A stretch of DNA of 47,221 bases from NCBI GenBank assembly GCA_041488155.1, contig JBGPOS010000029.1, positions 1-47,221 on the forward strand. The letters run 5' to 3'. A program made the position numbers and the translations under genes. The stretch comes from JBGPOS01 sp041488155. Lineage in GTDB: Bacteria > Chloroflexota > Dehalococcoidia > Tepidiformales > Tepidiformaceae. The notes under the pieces were generated by a model. That model was not told the origin of the DNA. It saw nothing but the letters and a program-made list of their open reading frames with translations, and did no database searches. Below, piece by piece: positions 39,468-47,136 of this stretch (position 1 is its first letter; every line of letters starts with the position of its first letter).

Positions 39468-40661
39468 TCAGCCGCGAGGGAGGCCGAGGCCGCGGGTGGC
39501 GATGATGTTGCGCTGCACCTCGCTCGTGCCGCCGCCGATGGTGGCGGCGACGCTGTGGAGCTGGAAGCGTCCGATGCGCCCCATCAGAGGCTCCCAGGGC
39601 GATTCGTGGCGGCTAACGAGGCCGCTAAACAGACCCGTCATGTGGAAGGCGGCCGTGGCCATGCGCTGTTCCAGTTCGCTGGCGAAGAGCTTGACGATGC
39701 TTGCTTCGTAGTTGGGGATCTGGCGCCGGGCCTGCATGGAGACAACGCGCAGGCTGAGGTTCCTGGCCACGTGAATCTCGATGAGCGCCTCCGCGAGGGC
39801 GTGCCGGACTTCGGCCGTTAGGGCCGCGGGCCGGGTGGATCGGGCGAAGGCGACGAGTTCCCGGACGATCGCTTCGTACTCGACGCAGAGGTCGACGAGG
39901 CTGCGTTCGAAGTCGAGGGTGGTGGCTGCGACGTACCAGCCGCGGTTCTCTTCACCCACCATGTTGGCGGCGGGGAGGCGAACGTCTTCGAAGAAGACCT
40001 GGTTGAAGCCGCTGTTATTGGCCATGTTGATGATGGGCGAGAGGCTGATGCCCGAGGTCTTCATATCGAGGAGGAAGTAGCTGAGCCCCTTATGCTTGGG
40101 GGCCACCGGGTCGGTGCGGGCAAGGAGGATCATCCAATCGGAGATGTGGGCGCCGCTGGTCCAGATCTTCTGGCAGTTGACTACGTAGTCGTCGCCATCG
40201 CGGACGGCCCGAGTCTGGACGCTGGCCAGGTCGGAGCCTGCGCCGGGCTCGCTGAAGCCCTGGCACCAGCGGTCCGCGCCGTTGAGGATGCGCGGGATGA
40301 ATCGCTCCTTCATCCAATCGGCGCCGAACTGCATGAGGGTGGGGCCGACCCAGCCGATGCCGACCCCGCCGAAGCGCGGGGCGCGGAGGCGGGCCATCTC
40401 TTCCTTGAGGATGAACTGCTGCATGACAGGAAGTTCGGCGCCTCCGTAGCGTGCGGGCCAGGCGGGCGCCACCCAACCACGGGACTGCAGGCGTTCGCGC
40501 CAGGCGGCCATCGCCGTGCGGTCGCGGTCGTGGCCGCTGGAGAGGACGCCCCACTCGCCTTCGCCGCCCTCCCCCTGCAGTTCGACCGGGAGGCTGGCGG
40601 CGATCCAGTCGCTGACGCCAGTGCGGAACGCCGCTTCTTCGGTGGTGTCTCGGAAATCCAT
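39468..40661 (-). CDS. Acyl-CoA dehydrogenase
   Basis: An FAD enzyme of 397 residues that makes the first double bond in acyl-CoA breakdown. Landmarks are FGGVGIGWVGPTLMQFGA, CQGFSEPGAGSDLASVQTRA, VVNCQKIWTSGAHISDWMIL, PLMGRIGRFQLHSVAATIGG and GGTSEVQRNIIATRGLGLP. The start MDFRDTTEEAAFR at 40661 matches relatives; the longer frame to 40721 adds a non-family tail. The chain specificity is unknown. It supports a fatty-acid or sterol side-chain catabolic role for this neighbourhood. Confidence 0.92.
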   Translation of the reverse strand: MDFRDTTEEAAFRTGVSDWIAASLPVELQGEGGEGEWGVLSSGHDRDRTAMAAWRERLQSRGWVAPAWPARYGGAELPVMQQFILKEEMARLRAPRFGGVGIGWVGPTLMQFGADWMKERFIPRILNGADRWCQGFSEPGAGSDLASVQTRAVRDGDDYVVNCQKIWTSGAHISDWMILLARTDPVAPKHKGLSYFLLDMKTSGISLSPIINMANNSGFNQVFFEDVRLPAANMVGEENRGWYVAATTLDFERSLVDLCVEYEAIVRELVAFARSTRPAALTAEVRHALAEALIEIHVARNLSLRVVSMQARRQIPNYEASIVKLFASELEQRMATAAFHMTGLFSGLVSRHESPWEPLMGRIGRFQLHSVAATIGGGTSEVQRNIIATRGLGLPRG

Positions 40662-40783
40662 GGGAAATCGAGGATACGCCCGAGTGGTGGTTGTCACACC
40701 TGAAGGTGGCTGCTCGTGCATATGGTCCGGCCGAAGGCTGCTGAGAACAGACCGGGTGGCCGAATAAGGAGGTAATGGGATCG

Positions 40784-41533
40784 ATGGAAGTTTCGGAGCC
40801 CACCCTGTTGGGTGAGTTGGGTTCAGAGCGGGGCTGGCGCGAAAAACTGGCGCGCGGGAGCGTACACCTGCTTTGGGGCAGCGTCCTCCTGATCGAAGTC
40901 GTCCTCGCGCTGGGTGACCCGTCGCTGTTCAACGTCATGACGGCGACCGCGTTCCTGCTGCTGTTCATCTCTGTCCACGCACAGATTCTGCTGCTGCGTT
41001 GGGTCGTGAACCGCCGCTGGCGGCGGCTGATGGCTCGCCTGCACGGTGCGACCTACCTGAGCGAGTTGCGCAACCTGCCCAACCGGAACTACTTGCTTTC
41101 CGAAGTACGAAGAGAAATGGCCGCGGCGCGGTGGAGCGGCACGCCGTTTGTGCTGGCGGAGATCGCCTTCGAGACACTTGACGAAGTGCGCGACCGTCGT
41201 GGCGACGAATTCTGCGACCGTGGCCTCTTTGGCCTGACGGAAGTCTTGCGGCGAATCACCCGCCACCCGGACTTCCTCGCGCACAGCGGCGGCGCGAGAT
41301 TCTGTGTCATTCTGACCGACAGGGACGCCGAGCAGGCACGGTTCTTCCTTCGCACGGTGCCGGGCGCCATCCCGGTGAGCGATGGGCACGCCATGTTCGA
41401 CGTCCCGGTGACGCTACGGACCTTCGAGTACGACATGGAGTCCCTGTACGCGACCGACGTTCTGCGCGAACTCGAGGAATCGGACGCGCTGCAGCGGCGC
41501 GAAGAAGAGCACTTCGGGTCCGAAGCGGCCTAG
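40784..41533 (+). CDS. Membrane protein with a degenerate GGDEF domain
   Basis: About 249 residues. Two hydrophobic segments (VHLLWGSVLLIEVVLALG and MTATAFLLLFISVHAQILLL) are followed by a GGDEF-like domain: LRNLPNRNYLLSEVRREMAA, then SGGARFCVILTDRD. The signature GG(D/E)EF is replaced by GGARF, so diguanylate cyclase activity is unlikely. It may sense c-di-GMP or GTP, or only pair with an active protein. An exceptional AAGGAGGT at 40766-40773 lies 1 nt before the ATG at 40775 and 10 nt before the ATG at 40784, so 40784 is preferred. It converges on the next gene with stops 1 bp apart. Confidence 0.75.
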   Translation: MEVSEPTLLGELGSERGWREKLARGSVHLLWGSVLLIEVVLALGDPSLFNVMTATAFLLLFISVHAQILLLRWVVNRRWRRLMARLHGATYLSELRNLPNRNYLLSEVRREMAAARWSGTPFVLAEIAFETLDEVRDRRGDEFCDRGLFGLTEVLRRITRHPDFLAHSGGARFCVILTDRDAEQARFFLRTVPGAIPVSDGHAMFDVPVTLRTFEYDMESLYATDVLRELEESDALQRREEEHFGSEAA

Positions 41534-41534
41534 G

Positions 41535-41891
41535 CTACCCGGCGGCGAGGCGCGCCCCGAGGGCGGCGGCGAGGACCAGGATCACAACTCCAAGGACAAC
41601 GAACAGCGCCTGGCTTTGGCGTTTGCGAGCGGAAGCACTGTCGCGGTAGGGGGCAAGCGCCTGGCCACCGCCGAGGTCGGCGATCACGGTCCGGGCGGCG
41701 CCGAGCTGACCGCGGTCAACGACAACCGGGAAGACTGACCACCCCGGGGCCGAGGCTCCTCCGAGCGCGGCGCCCACGCCGCGGGCGTACGACGCCGCCG
41801 GGATCCCGGCAGCAATGAGGGCGTCGGTCCAGATAGCCGCCTCGACCTCGTCTCGGGCCTCGGCGACGATGATGCGAGGTTCTTCTGTCAC
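41535..41891 (-). CDS. DUF2007-like protein with a C-terminal membrane helix
   Basis: A protein of 118 residues. The N-part (RIIVAEARDEVEAAIWTDAL, then IAAGIPAASYARG and VFPVVVDRGQLGAARTVIAD) looks like a DUF2007 putative signal-transduction fold. The C-terminal ~20 residues are hydrophobic (ALFVVLGVVILVLAAALGA), a tail anchor. The start is GTG 41891, 2 bp after the EthD gene stop, so the two are co-translated. The function is unknown. Confidence 0.65.
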   Translation of the reverse strand: MTEEPRIIVAEARDEVEAAIWTDALIAAGIPAASYARGVGAALGGASAPGWSVFPVVVDRGQLGAARTVIADLGGGQALAPYRDSASARKRQSQALFVVLGVVILVLAAALGARLAAG

Positions 41892-41893
41892 GC

Positions 41894-42265
41894 TCAGCCG
41901 CCGACCACGGCGTGTTCCTCGGCGAACCAGAGCGGCGAGCGGGCGAGGTCGATGAACTTCCGTTCGTCTTCGAGCAGGGCGGCGCCCGCGTGGCGGCCTT
42001 CTTCGGTAGCGCCGGGTGCAAGAAGGTCTTCGATGCTGTCCCACCAGAGCTCGGCGACGCCGTCGTAGCCTTCCGGGCCGCCGCGCGATTGCCGGAGACC
42101 GGCATCCATCGGCGTCGTGATGGTGTGGGCCTGGACGTAGCGGCGAATGCGTAGAGTCTCGGCGTGGGCGGCCACAAGGGGCGCGTGGTGTTCACGCCAG
42201 TAGCGCTGGAACTCCTCGCGGGACAGATTAGGCAGACGGTGGAGGCAGAAGGTGAGCTTGACCAT
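41894..42265 (-). CDS. EthD domain protein
   Basis: EthD-like dimeric alpha-beta-barrel protein of 123 residues: VKLTFCLHRLPNLSREEFQR, YWREHHAPLVAAHAETLRIR, YDGVAELWWDSIEDLLAP, then a second half ending RSPLWFAEEHAVVGG. Members often assist ether or polyketide degradation and related monooxygenase pathways, but most are uncharacterised. It is encoded ahead of the DUF2007-like gene in one transcript. The length is typical. Confidence 0.88.
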   Translation of the reverse strand: MVKLTFCLHRLPNLSREEFQRYWREHHAPLVAAHAETLRIRRYVQAHTITTPMDAGLRQSRGGPEGYDGVAELWWDSIEDLLAPGATEEGRHAGAALLEDERKFIDLARSPLWFAEEHAVVGG

Positions 42266-42343
42266 GGGAGCTCCAGGCGAGTGGCGTTGTCACAGTTCTA
42301 GCAGGTTTGGCGGGCTGCGTCTGGGCGGTGCTAGACTGCCTGC

Positions 42344-42634
42344 ATGGCCAAGCGGGCAGCGATCGTTTGTACTCCAGGCATCCTCGGCGGACGCCCCCGA
42401 ATCGAGGGAACTCGAATCGCGGTCGCGCACATCGCAGGCTGGCTCAACGACGGGTACGACTCTGAGTCGATCGTGCGCGAGGTCTACGAGCACCTCGGCC
42501 AGGAGCAGGTTGAGGCAGCCCGGAAGTACTACGAGGCGAACAGGCCGGCGATAGCTGCTGACATCGCCGAAGAACATGCGGCATACGAGCGGGGCATGAG
42601 AGAACACGAGCAGGCCCGCACCCAGCCGGCCTGA
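42344..42634 (+). CDS. DUF433 antitoxin-like protein
   Basis: A protein of 96 residues. IVCTPGILGGRPRIEGTRIA, VAHIAGWLNDGYDSESIVRE and YEHLGQEQVEAARKYYEANR match the DUF433 (VapB45-like) helix-turn-helix antitoxin family by pattern. Its usual partner is a PIN-like DUF5615 toxin immediately downstream. Here only a stub of that partner remains (42637-42684), so the module looks decayed. The antitoxin frame is intact and could still regulate its own or other promoters. Confidence 0.85.
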   Translation: MAKRAAIVCTPGILGGRPRIEGTRIAVAHIAGWLNDGYDSESIVREVYEHLGQEQVEAARKYYEANRPAIAADIAEEHAAYERGMREHEQARTQPA

Positions 42635-42636
42635 GG

Positions 42637-42684
42637 ATGCCCGCCGGCTTGTACATGGACGAGAACTGCCTGGCGGGGGTGTGA
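42637..42684 (+). pseudogene. Stub of a DUF5615 PIN-like toxin gene
   Basis: Starting 2 bp after the antitoxin stop, 15 codons read MPAGLYMDENCLAGV and then stop (TGA). LYMDEN matches the opening of DUF5615 PIN-like proteins, whose first conserved acidic residue lies in an LxxDEN motif. The rest of the toxin is absent. It is either a 3' deletion or a frameshift followed by decay. The following 75 bp are non-coding. Confidence 0.55.
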
Positions 42685-42759
42685 TCAGGGCGGCGCCAAG
42701 ATGACGCCCGAAAGGGAGAAATTCGAGCCCATGCAGCGCCCAGAGACGGGCGCGGCTAC

Positions 42760-43443
42760 CTAGCCGCGGGTGAAGACGAAGAGTCCGTGGCCCATCTCGC
42801 CGCGTTCGTAGGTCTTGACCATGTGGGCGAGCAGGTCGAGCTGAGCGAGGTAGCCGCGCTTGCCGTAGCGAGGCTCGAAGCGGGGGCGATGGCGCACCAG
42901 CTCGGCCTCGGCCATGCGCCAGGTCTGGGTCGCCTCGCTGCTCACCTGGCGGTGCGCACTCAACTTCCAGCCGAGGGTCTCCCACTCTTCGATGAATGAC
43001 TCGACGCCGCCCCGGCTGTCGACCGGGACCTCGCAGCAAAGACACAGGGTCGCCTCGTTGGCGGCGACGCGGCTCATCTCCTTCGGCGCAAGGTAGCTGT
43101 CGAGGCACCAGACGCTCGCGAACGTGGCATCGGCGAAGGGCAGCCGCTGAGTCGTGGCGGCGACCCAATCGAGGTCGGCCCCACCCGCGAAGGCGCGCCC
43201 GGCGGCGAGGAAGTCGGGGTTGATATCGGTGGCCGTTGCGCGGGCCTGGCAGTGGGAAGCGGCGAAGCGGGCTGAGGCGCCGACGAACGCGCCGCAGTCG
43301 ATCAGCCGATCGCGCGGTTGGAGCCGGGCGCGATCAAGGAGCCACTTGGTAGTTTCCGCGCCCCCGACGTGGTTGTGTTCGCCGAGGAGGTCGATCCACC
43401 AGCTGGGGTAGGTCTCAGCAAGGGCCGCGAGGGGCGAAGCCAC
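42760..43443 (-). CDS. Class I SAM-dependent methyltransferase
   Basis: A Rossmann methyltransferase of 227 residues: DRLIDCGAFVGASARFAASH (motif I, with Ala-Phe in place of the usual Gly-x-Gly), ATATDINPDFLAAGRAF (acidic residue that binds ribose), LDWVAATTQRLPFADATFAS, and VWCLDSYLAPKEM (post-I region). The N-terminus has YPSWWIDLLGEHNHVGGAET. The substrate is unknown; the small-molecule type is likely. It is a single gene on the minus strand. Confidence 0.8.
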   Translation of the reverse strand: MASPLAALAETYPSWWIDLLGEHNHVGGAETTKWLLDRARLQPRDRLIDCGAFVGASARFAASHCQARATATDINPDFLAAGRAFAGGADLDWVAATTQRLPFADATFASVWCLDSYLAPKEMSRVAANEATLCLCCEVPVDSRGGVESFIEEWETLGWKLSAHRQVSSEATQTWRMAEAELVRHRPRFEPRYGKRGYLAQLDLLAHMVKTYERGEMGHGLFVFTRG

Positions 43444-43476
43444 GGCCTGAGGGTAATGGCCAAACCAAGCCGATGA

Positions 43477-43548
43477 CTAGGAGAAGCGCATCAGGATGAG
43501 CACGGCGTAGAGCGTCGCGAAAAGCGCGGCGGTGTGCACGAGATACAT
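43477..43548 (-). CDS. Possible tiny membrane protein
   Basis: Twenty-three codons (MYLVHTAALFATLYAVLILM, RFS) encode one membrane helix with almost no other residues. An AAGGTGG lies 9 nt before the ATG. It lies between the methyltransferase gene and lipB. It is too short for statistical support, so it could be chance. Confidence 0.3.
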   Translation of the reverse strand: MYLVHTAALFATLYAVLILMRFS

Positions 43549-43666
43549 CACGGTCGGCCACCTTGCCAGGCAAGCGGGCGGACCCCGCCTCCATGCCTGA
43601 AATAACGTTCGACCGCGCGAAAGGTTGCCCGAAGGGCAATGGTTGGTGACGGCTGAGGGACGCGCG

Positions 43667-44362
43667 TCAGGGCGGCGGCGGGAAGACCTCAAGGAGTCGG
43701 CCAGGGTCACCCTTGGTCAACGAGCAGGCGAAGACGCCGGCGAAGCTCGTCGCGAACAGGTCGGCGGCTTCGGAGACGCTGACCTCCACCCCCGCTTCGC
43801 GGCTGAGGCTCGTCATTTCTAGGTCCTCAACACCGCAGGGGTTGATGAGCTCGAAGAGCTCGAGGTTGGATGCGACGTTGAGGGCGATGCCGTGCATCGT
43901 CACCCAGCGGCGCACGTTCAGGCCGACCGAGGCGATCTTGCGCCGGTCAACCCAGACGCCGCGGGCCCCAGGCCGGCGCTGGCCGGCGACGTGCCAGCCG
44001 GCGAGGACGTCCACGACGGTGTCTTCAAGGCCCGCGAGGTAGTCGAGGAGCGCCAGGTCCCAGCCCTTGAGGTCGATGATGCCGTAGGCGACGAGCTGGC
44101 CGGGGCCGTGGAAGGTGATGTCACCGCCGCGCTCGGTCGGGACGATGGCGATACCGGCACGCGCTACCTCCTCCGGCGAGGCGCGGAGGCTCGGCTCCGG
44201 GTGGCCGCGCCCGAGGGTGATGACGGGCTGGTGCTCAGTCAGGAGTAGGACATCAGAGCCAGCAACACGACGGGCGGCCTGGAGCCGGCGCTGCAGGGCG
44301 AGCACGTCCGCGTAAGCGGTGAGGCCCAGGTCGTAGACAGCGATTGAGCGGGCGGGTGGCAT
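43667..44362 (-). CDS. lipB: Octanoyltransferase (lipoate biosynthesis)
   Basis: Moves the octanoyl group from acyl carrier protein to lipoyl domains, the first committed step of lipoate formation. It has 231 residues with all landmarks: LLLTEHQPVITLGRGHPE, VPTERGGDITFHGPGQLVAY, the catalytic Lys in RRKIASVGLNVRRWVTMHG, and the acyl-binding Cys in LINPCGVEDLEMTSL. The PTERGGDITFHGPGQ block is diagnostic of LipB rather than LplA. LipA is not in the window. The gene appears to be alone on the minus strand. Confidence 0.93.
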   Translation of the reverse strand: MPPARSIAVYDLGLTAYADVLALQRRLQAARRVAGSDVLLLTEHQPVITLGRGHPEPSLRASPEEVARAGIAIVPTERGGDITFHGPGQLVAYGIIDLKGWDLALLDYLAGLEDTVVDVLAGWHVAGQRRPGARGVWVDRRKIASVGLNVRRWVTMHGIALNVASNLELFELINPCGVEDLEMTSLSREAGVEVSVSEAADLFATSFAGVFACSLTKGDPGRLLEVFPPPP

Positions 44363-44504
44363 GAAGACTCATCTACGAATGTGGGGCAGGCGGCGAGGTT
44401 TTGCACGCAGGGACAGGCGGCGCTGCTGCCACCCGGCGTGCCGAAGTCGCTGCCAGTGCGATTCGCCGGGGTAGGGTCGCTCGAAAGGACCTAGACTTGA
44501 GGCG

Positions 44505-45416
44505 ATGTCGAAACAACTTGGGCACGATGGGCTCTCCAAAGCAGTCCGCAAGCCCTTGACCGGGGAGTTGCCGGTCGACCCTTTGAACCGGCGTGACTTG
44601 CAGGAGGTGCTTTCCTCCTTCGAGTCGGGCGCCCCAATCAGTTGGGTCTGTGTTTTTCGACTCGCCAAACCGGGGCCAACGGCGCATAGCCAGCTGGCAG
44701 GCCCCGATTGGCACCTCGAATTCGGACCTGAGCCCTTCTCCGTGCCTTGGTTCGATGAGGACGGCCATGTGTCCGACCTACAGCTGGCACCGCCGATCGC
44801 ACTGCTCGCGGCAACGACGAGCGAACCCACGGTGTCCGCTGCTCGAACCATAGGTCGGCCTCGGCTGAGGTCGTTGATCGGTTACGTGAATCTTGTCGCG
44901 CCCCTGCTGACCGGTGCGGAGCTGGCGTGGGAGGGCGCGATGGCGCACAGCGAAGACGGGGGCCTTCGGCTGGCAACTGGTCAAACCCAGGTCGCCATGC
45001 GATTTCGCGATGAAGCAATCGCGGCAATCCGGCAAGGCTTGGCGCCACTGTCGCTTGGTCAGCTAGATGCTCGGCATCTGCTGGCGCTGGAGTGGTTCGC
45101 CGAGGCGAGGCTTACAACTTCGCCCACTTCCCGCTTAGTCGACCTGTGGTGTGCTGTTGTCGCTGTGGTCGACTCCACTTATGCACGGGCCGACAAGAGG
45201 AAATTGGACCAGATCGCACGAATCGACGCCTACCTCGGACGTCTTCAAATCAGTTCGAGACGTCGAGAGCAGCTTTCGGGAGCGTTCCACAGCGCCTACG
45301 AGCTTCGGAATCGGCTCGTTCACGAAGGCGACCGGGCTTGCGTGACCGATGCTGCCGTCGAAAGTCTTCACGCGGCCGTCAAAGAGTTCCTTTGGACGGA
45401 TCTCGGGCGCTCCTAG
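44505..45416 (+). CDS. Protein with a C-terminal HEPN-like domain
   Basis: A 303-residue soluble protein. The N-half is unknown. The C-terminal third (SRLVDLWCAVVAVVDSTYA to the end) is helical and carries ELRNRLVHEGD, an Rx4H motif (Arg268, His273) as in HEPN ribonucleases or HEPN-related nucleotide-binding proteins. Many HEPN proteins act in toxin-antitoxin or anti-phage systems, but others do not. Codon use looks less GC-biased than in lipB and thyX on either side, suggesting recent acquisition. There is no adjacent MNT or antitoxin gene. The start ATG is at 44505, with GAGG directly upstream. Confidence 0.65.
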   Translation: MSKQLGHDGLSKAVRKPLTGELPVDPLNRRDLQEVLSSFESGAPISWVCVFRLAKPGPTAHSQLAGPDWHLEFGPEPFSVPWFDEDGHVSDLQLAPPIALLAATTSEPTVSAARTIGRPRLRSLIGYVNLVAPLLTGAELAWEGAMAHSEDGGLRLATGQTQVAMRFRDEAIAAIRQGLAPLSLGQLDARHLLALEWFAEARLTTSPTSRLVDLWCAVVAVVDSTYARADKRKLDQIARIDAYLGRLQISSRRREQLSGAFHSAYELRNRLVHEGDRACVTDAAVESLHAAVKEFLWTDLGRS

Positions 45417-45430
45417 TCGGCCATCTCCGC

Positions 45431-46264
45431 TTAATACGGCTCGGCCGCCGCCGCTGATTCCTTTTCTTCGATCGTGTCCCAGTCTTCGGGCCGCAGGGGC
45501 TGGAGCTCGCCTTTGCGATACGAGTCGTAGATGCGGAAGAGGACGTCCTTGTGGGGGCGCACACGGCCGATCGGGCAGGCTTCCCAGTCCTTCTCAGACT
45601 CGTCGCAGTACCCCATGCGCAGTTCGCCGCACTTCGGCTGCAGGTGGCGTCCGAGCTCGGGGACGGCCTTCATCACCTCCGACCGCATGAGGGCGGCGAC
45701 CTTGCGGAACTCCCATTGGGCGCGCGTGCAAAGCCGGAGGTCGCAGATGTGGAGGAGGCTCTGGAAGTTGACCGTGATCTTGAAGTTCGTGTTCGTGGCG
45801 TTGGGCAGGAGGAAGCGGGCGTCTTCGGCCGGGACGCCAGCGGTGACCATCTCTTCGTAGAGGTCGCTGACCTGATCGAAGAGCTCGGCCATCTTTTCGG
45901 ACATCCCTGCTTTGCGGACCGTCTCGGGGACCGTGTACGGGAACTCGCCTTCCTTGTAGGTGACGTAGCGCTGGCTCTGCTGTTCGAACGAGATGCCGAC
46001 GCGGTGGCGGACGAACTGGTGGCTAAAGGCGCGCGAGACCCCCGAGATGGCGAATTCGAAGGAGATCTGTTCGAGCGGGCTGGCGTGCCCCGTCTTTAGG
46101 CGCTCTTCGATGAACTGCTTCATCTGGGCGTCGCTGATGCGCTCGTCGCCGATGCGGGCGAGCACCTGCTGCGGCGTGAGCTGGCTGTAACAGGTGCGAT
46201 ACGCCATGTAGAGCGAGCGCATCGGCTCGGGCGTGTGCGAAATGAGGGTCACCTGGATGGTCAT
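45431..46264 (-). CDS. thyX: Flavin-dependent thymidylate synthase
   Basis: Makes dTMP from dUMP with FAD and methylenetetrahydrofolate. It has 277 residues. The ThyX motif is present as RHRVGISFEQQSQRY (86-100), with eight residues instead of the textbook seven between RHR and the Ser. Other blocks are KTGHASPLEQISFEFAISGV, VPAEDARFLLPNATNTNF, and QSLLHICDLRLCTRAQWE with conserved His and Arg. The C-terminal ~60 residues carry four Cys (CGELRMGYCDESEKDWEACP region), which may bind metal. The enzyme normally replaces ThyA, and no dihydrofolate reductase is near. Confidence 0.94.
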   Translation of the reverse strand: MTIQVTLISHTPEPMRSLYMAYRTCYSQLTPQQVLARIGDERISDAQMKQFIEERLKTGHASPLEQISFEFAISGVSRAFSHQFVRHRVGISFEQQSQRYVTYKEGEFPYTVPETVRKAGMSEKMAELFDQVSDLYEEMVTAGVPAEDARFLLPNATNTNFKITVNFQSLLHICDLRLCTRAQWEFRKVAALMRSEVMKAVPELGRHLQPKCGELRMGYCDESEKDWEACPIGRVRPHKDVLFRIYDSYRKGELQPLRPEDWDTIEEKESAAAAEPY

Positions 46265-46361
46265 GCCGGTCTCCCAGGACCCCGCGCGTGGTGCGGGCGT
46301 GTCCGCCTATTGTGCCACGAAGAAATGAGAGGGTGTGTTAGCGATAGCCGGCGGCGCAGCG

Positions 46362-46409
46362 CGTCGCCCCGTCGCCCCGTCGCCCACTCGCCCATTCGCC
46401 CCGTCGCCG
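46362..46409 (+). repeat. Tandem 8-bp repeat (CGTCGCCC), about six units
   Basis: The units CGTCGCCC occur three times, then ACTCGCCC, ATTCGCCC and CGTCGCC. The repeat abuts the stop codon of the degenerate GGDEF gene at 46410. The same octamer recurs at the window end on the other side of that gene. The 8-bp period would break a reading frame. Confidence 0.8.
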
Positions 46410-46973
46410 CTACGGAGTCGGTGCCCCGGCGAACCAGGCGCTCGTCGAGTTCTGGCCCGCGCGCGCCCGTTCGAGGTCGTGGAGAGCGGCTTCGAGGTAG
46501 CCGTTGGGGTCTTCCATCGTGAAATCCCACTGGACCGCGCCTGCCCACGCCCGGAGGTAGAGCCCGGAACCGCCGGCGCCCCGCGCGTAGGGCCTCGTAC
46601 AGAGGGCCGTACGCACCCGGTCGGTGAAGATCTGGCTGCCGTCCTGGTCGCACTGGGCAAGAAAGACAACGAAGTGCCGGTCGTGGACGCGAGCGACAAA
46701 GTCCGATTCGCGGGCGCAGTCGGTGAGAACTTTAGCAACGAAAGCGGCTGGGGAAGGCGGCGGGAGTGCGCCCGGCCCGGGGGCCACGACCTGGACTTCG
46801 AACAGGGCGAGCGAGCTGCGGTCGCCGTGGCGACGGCTTCGCGCAATCTCGCGGCGCAGGATGAGTTCGAGCGCGGTGAAGTTGGGCAGGCTGCTCTCGG
46901 GGTCGATCAGCGGCGTAGCGAGATCCGCCCCGGTGACTTCGACTGAGTCTCGGTGCTTCTTGAACGGGTTCAT
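46410..46973 (-). CDS. Soluble protein with a degenerate GGDEF domain
   Basis: A protein of 187 residues without membrane segments. DPESSLPNFTALELILRREI and ARSRRHGDRSSLALFEV match the start of GGDEF domains, and ARESDFVARVHDRHFVVFLA aligns with the strand pair around the active loop. There HDRHF stands where (G/R)GDEF would be, so it should lack cyclase activity. It may be a c-di-GMP or GTP-binding scaffold. Together with the protein at 40784 it makes two degraded cyclases and no intact one in this window. Octamer repeats flank it on both sides. Confidence 0.65.
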   Translation of the reverse strand: MNPFKKHRDSVEVTGADLATPLIDPESSLPNFTALELILRREIARSRRHGDRSSLALFEVQVVAPGPGALPPPSPAAFVAKVLTDCARESDFVARVHDRHFVVFLAQCDQDGSQIFTDRVRTALCTRPYARGAGGSGLYLRAWAGAVQWDFTMEDPNGYLEAALHDLERARAGQNSTSAWFAGAPTP

Positions 46974-47136
46974 GGTCGAATACCCGGGGGCTGAATCAGC
47001 ATCCCGGGCCTCTGAGTGGATAATCGACAGCCTGGAGAGTGCACCGTAGCAGGGTCGCCCTCCGCGTTCAGACGGGTTCGCCGCCCACCTGCGGCCGGCG
47101 ATTCGACAACGCCCATAGAACGAGCGATGAGCTTAT
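46974..47136. other. Intergenic stretch, no gene recognised
   Basis: About 160 bp upstream of the degenerate GGDEF gene up to the octamer repeat. A CCCGGG pair (46983-46988 and 47004-47009) flanks a short palindromic area that might be an operator. No convincing promoter or start was found. Confidence 0.35.

Noticed and set aside
42344..42684. Complete toxin-antitoxin pair
   Set aside because: The toxin frame ends after 15 codons in all readings, so only the antitoxin is intact.
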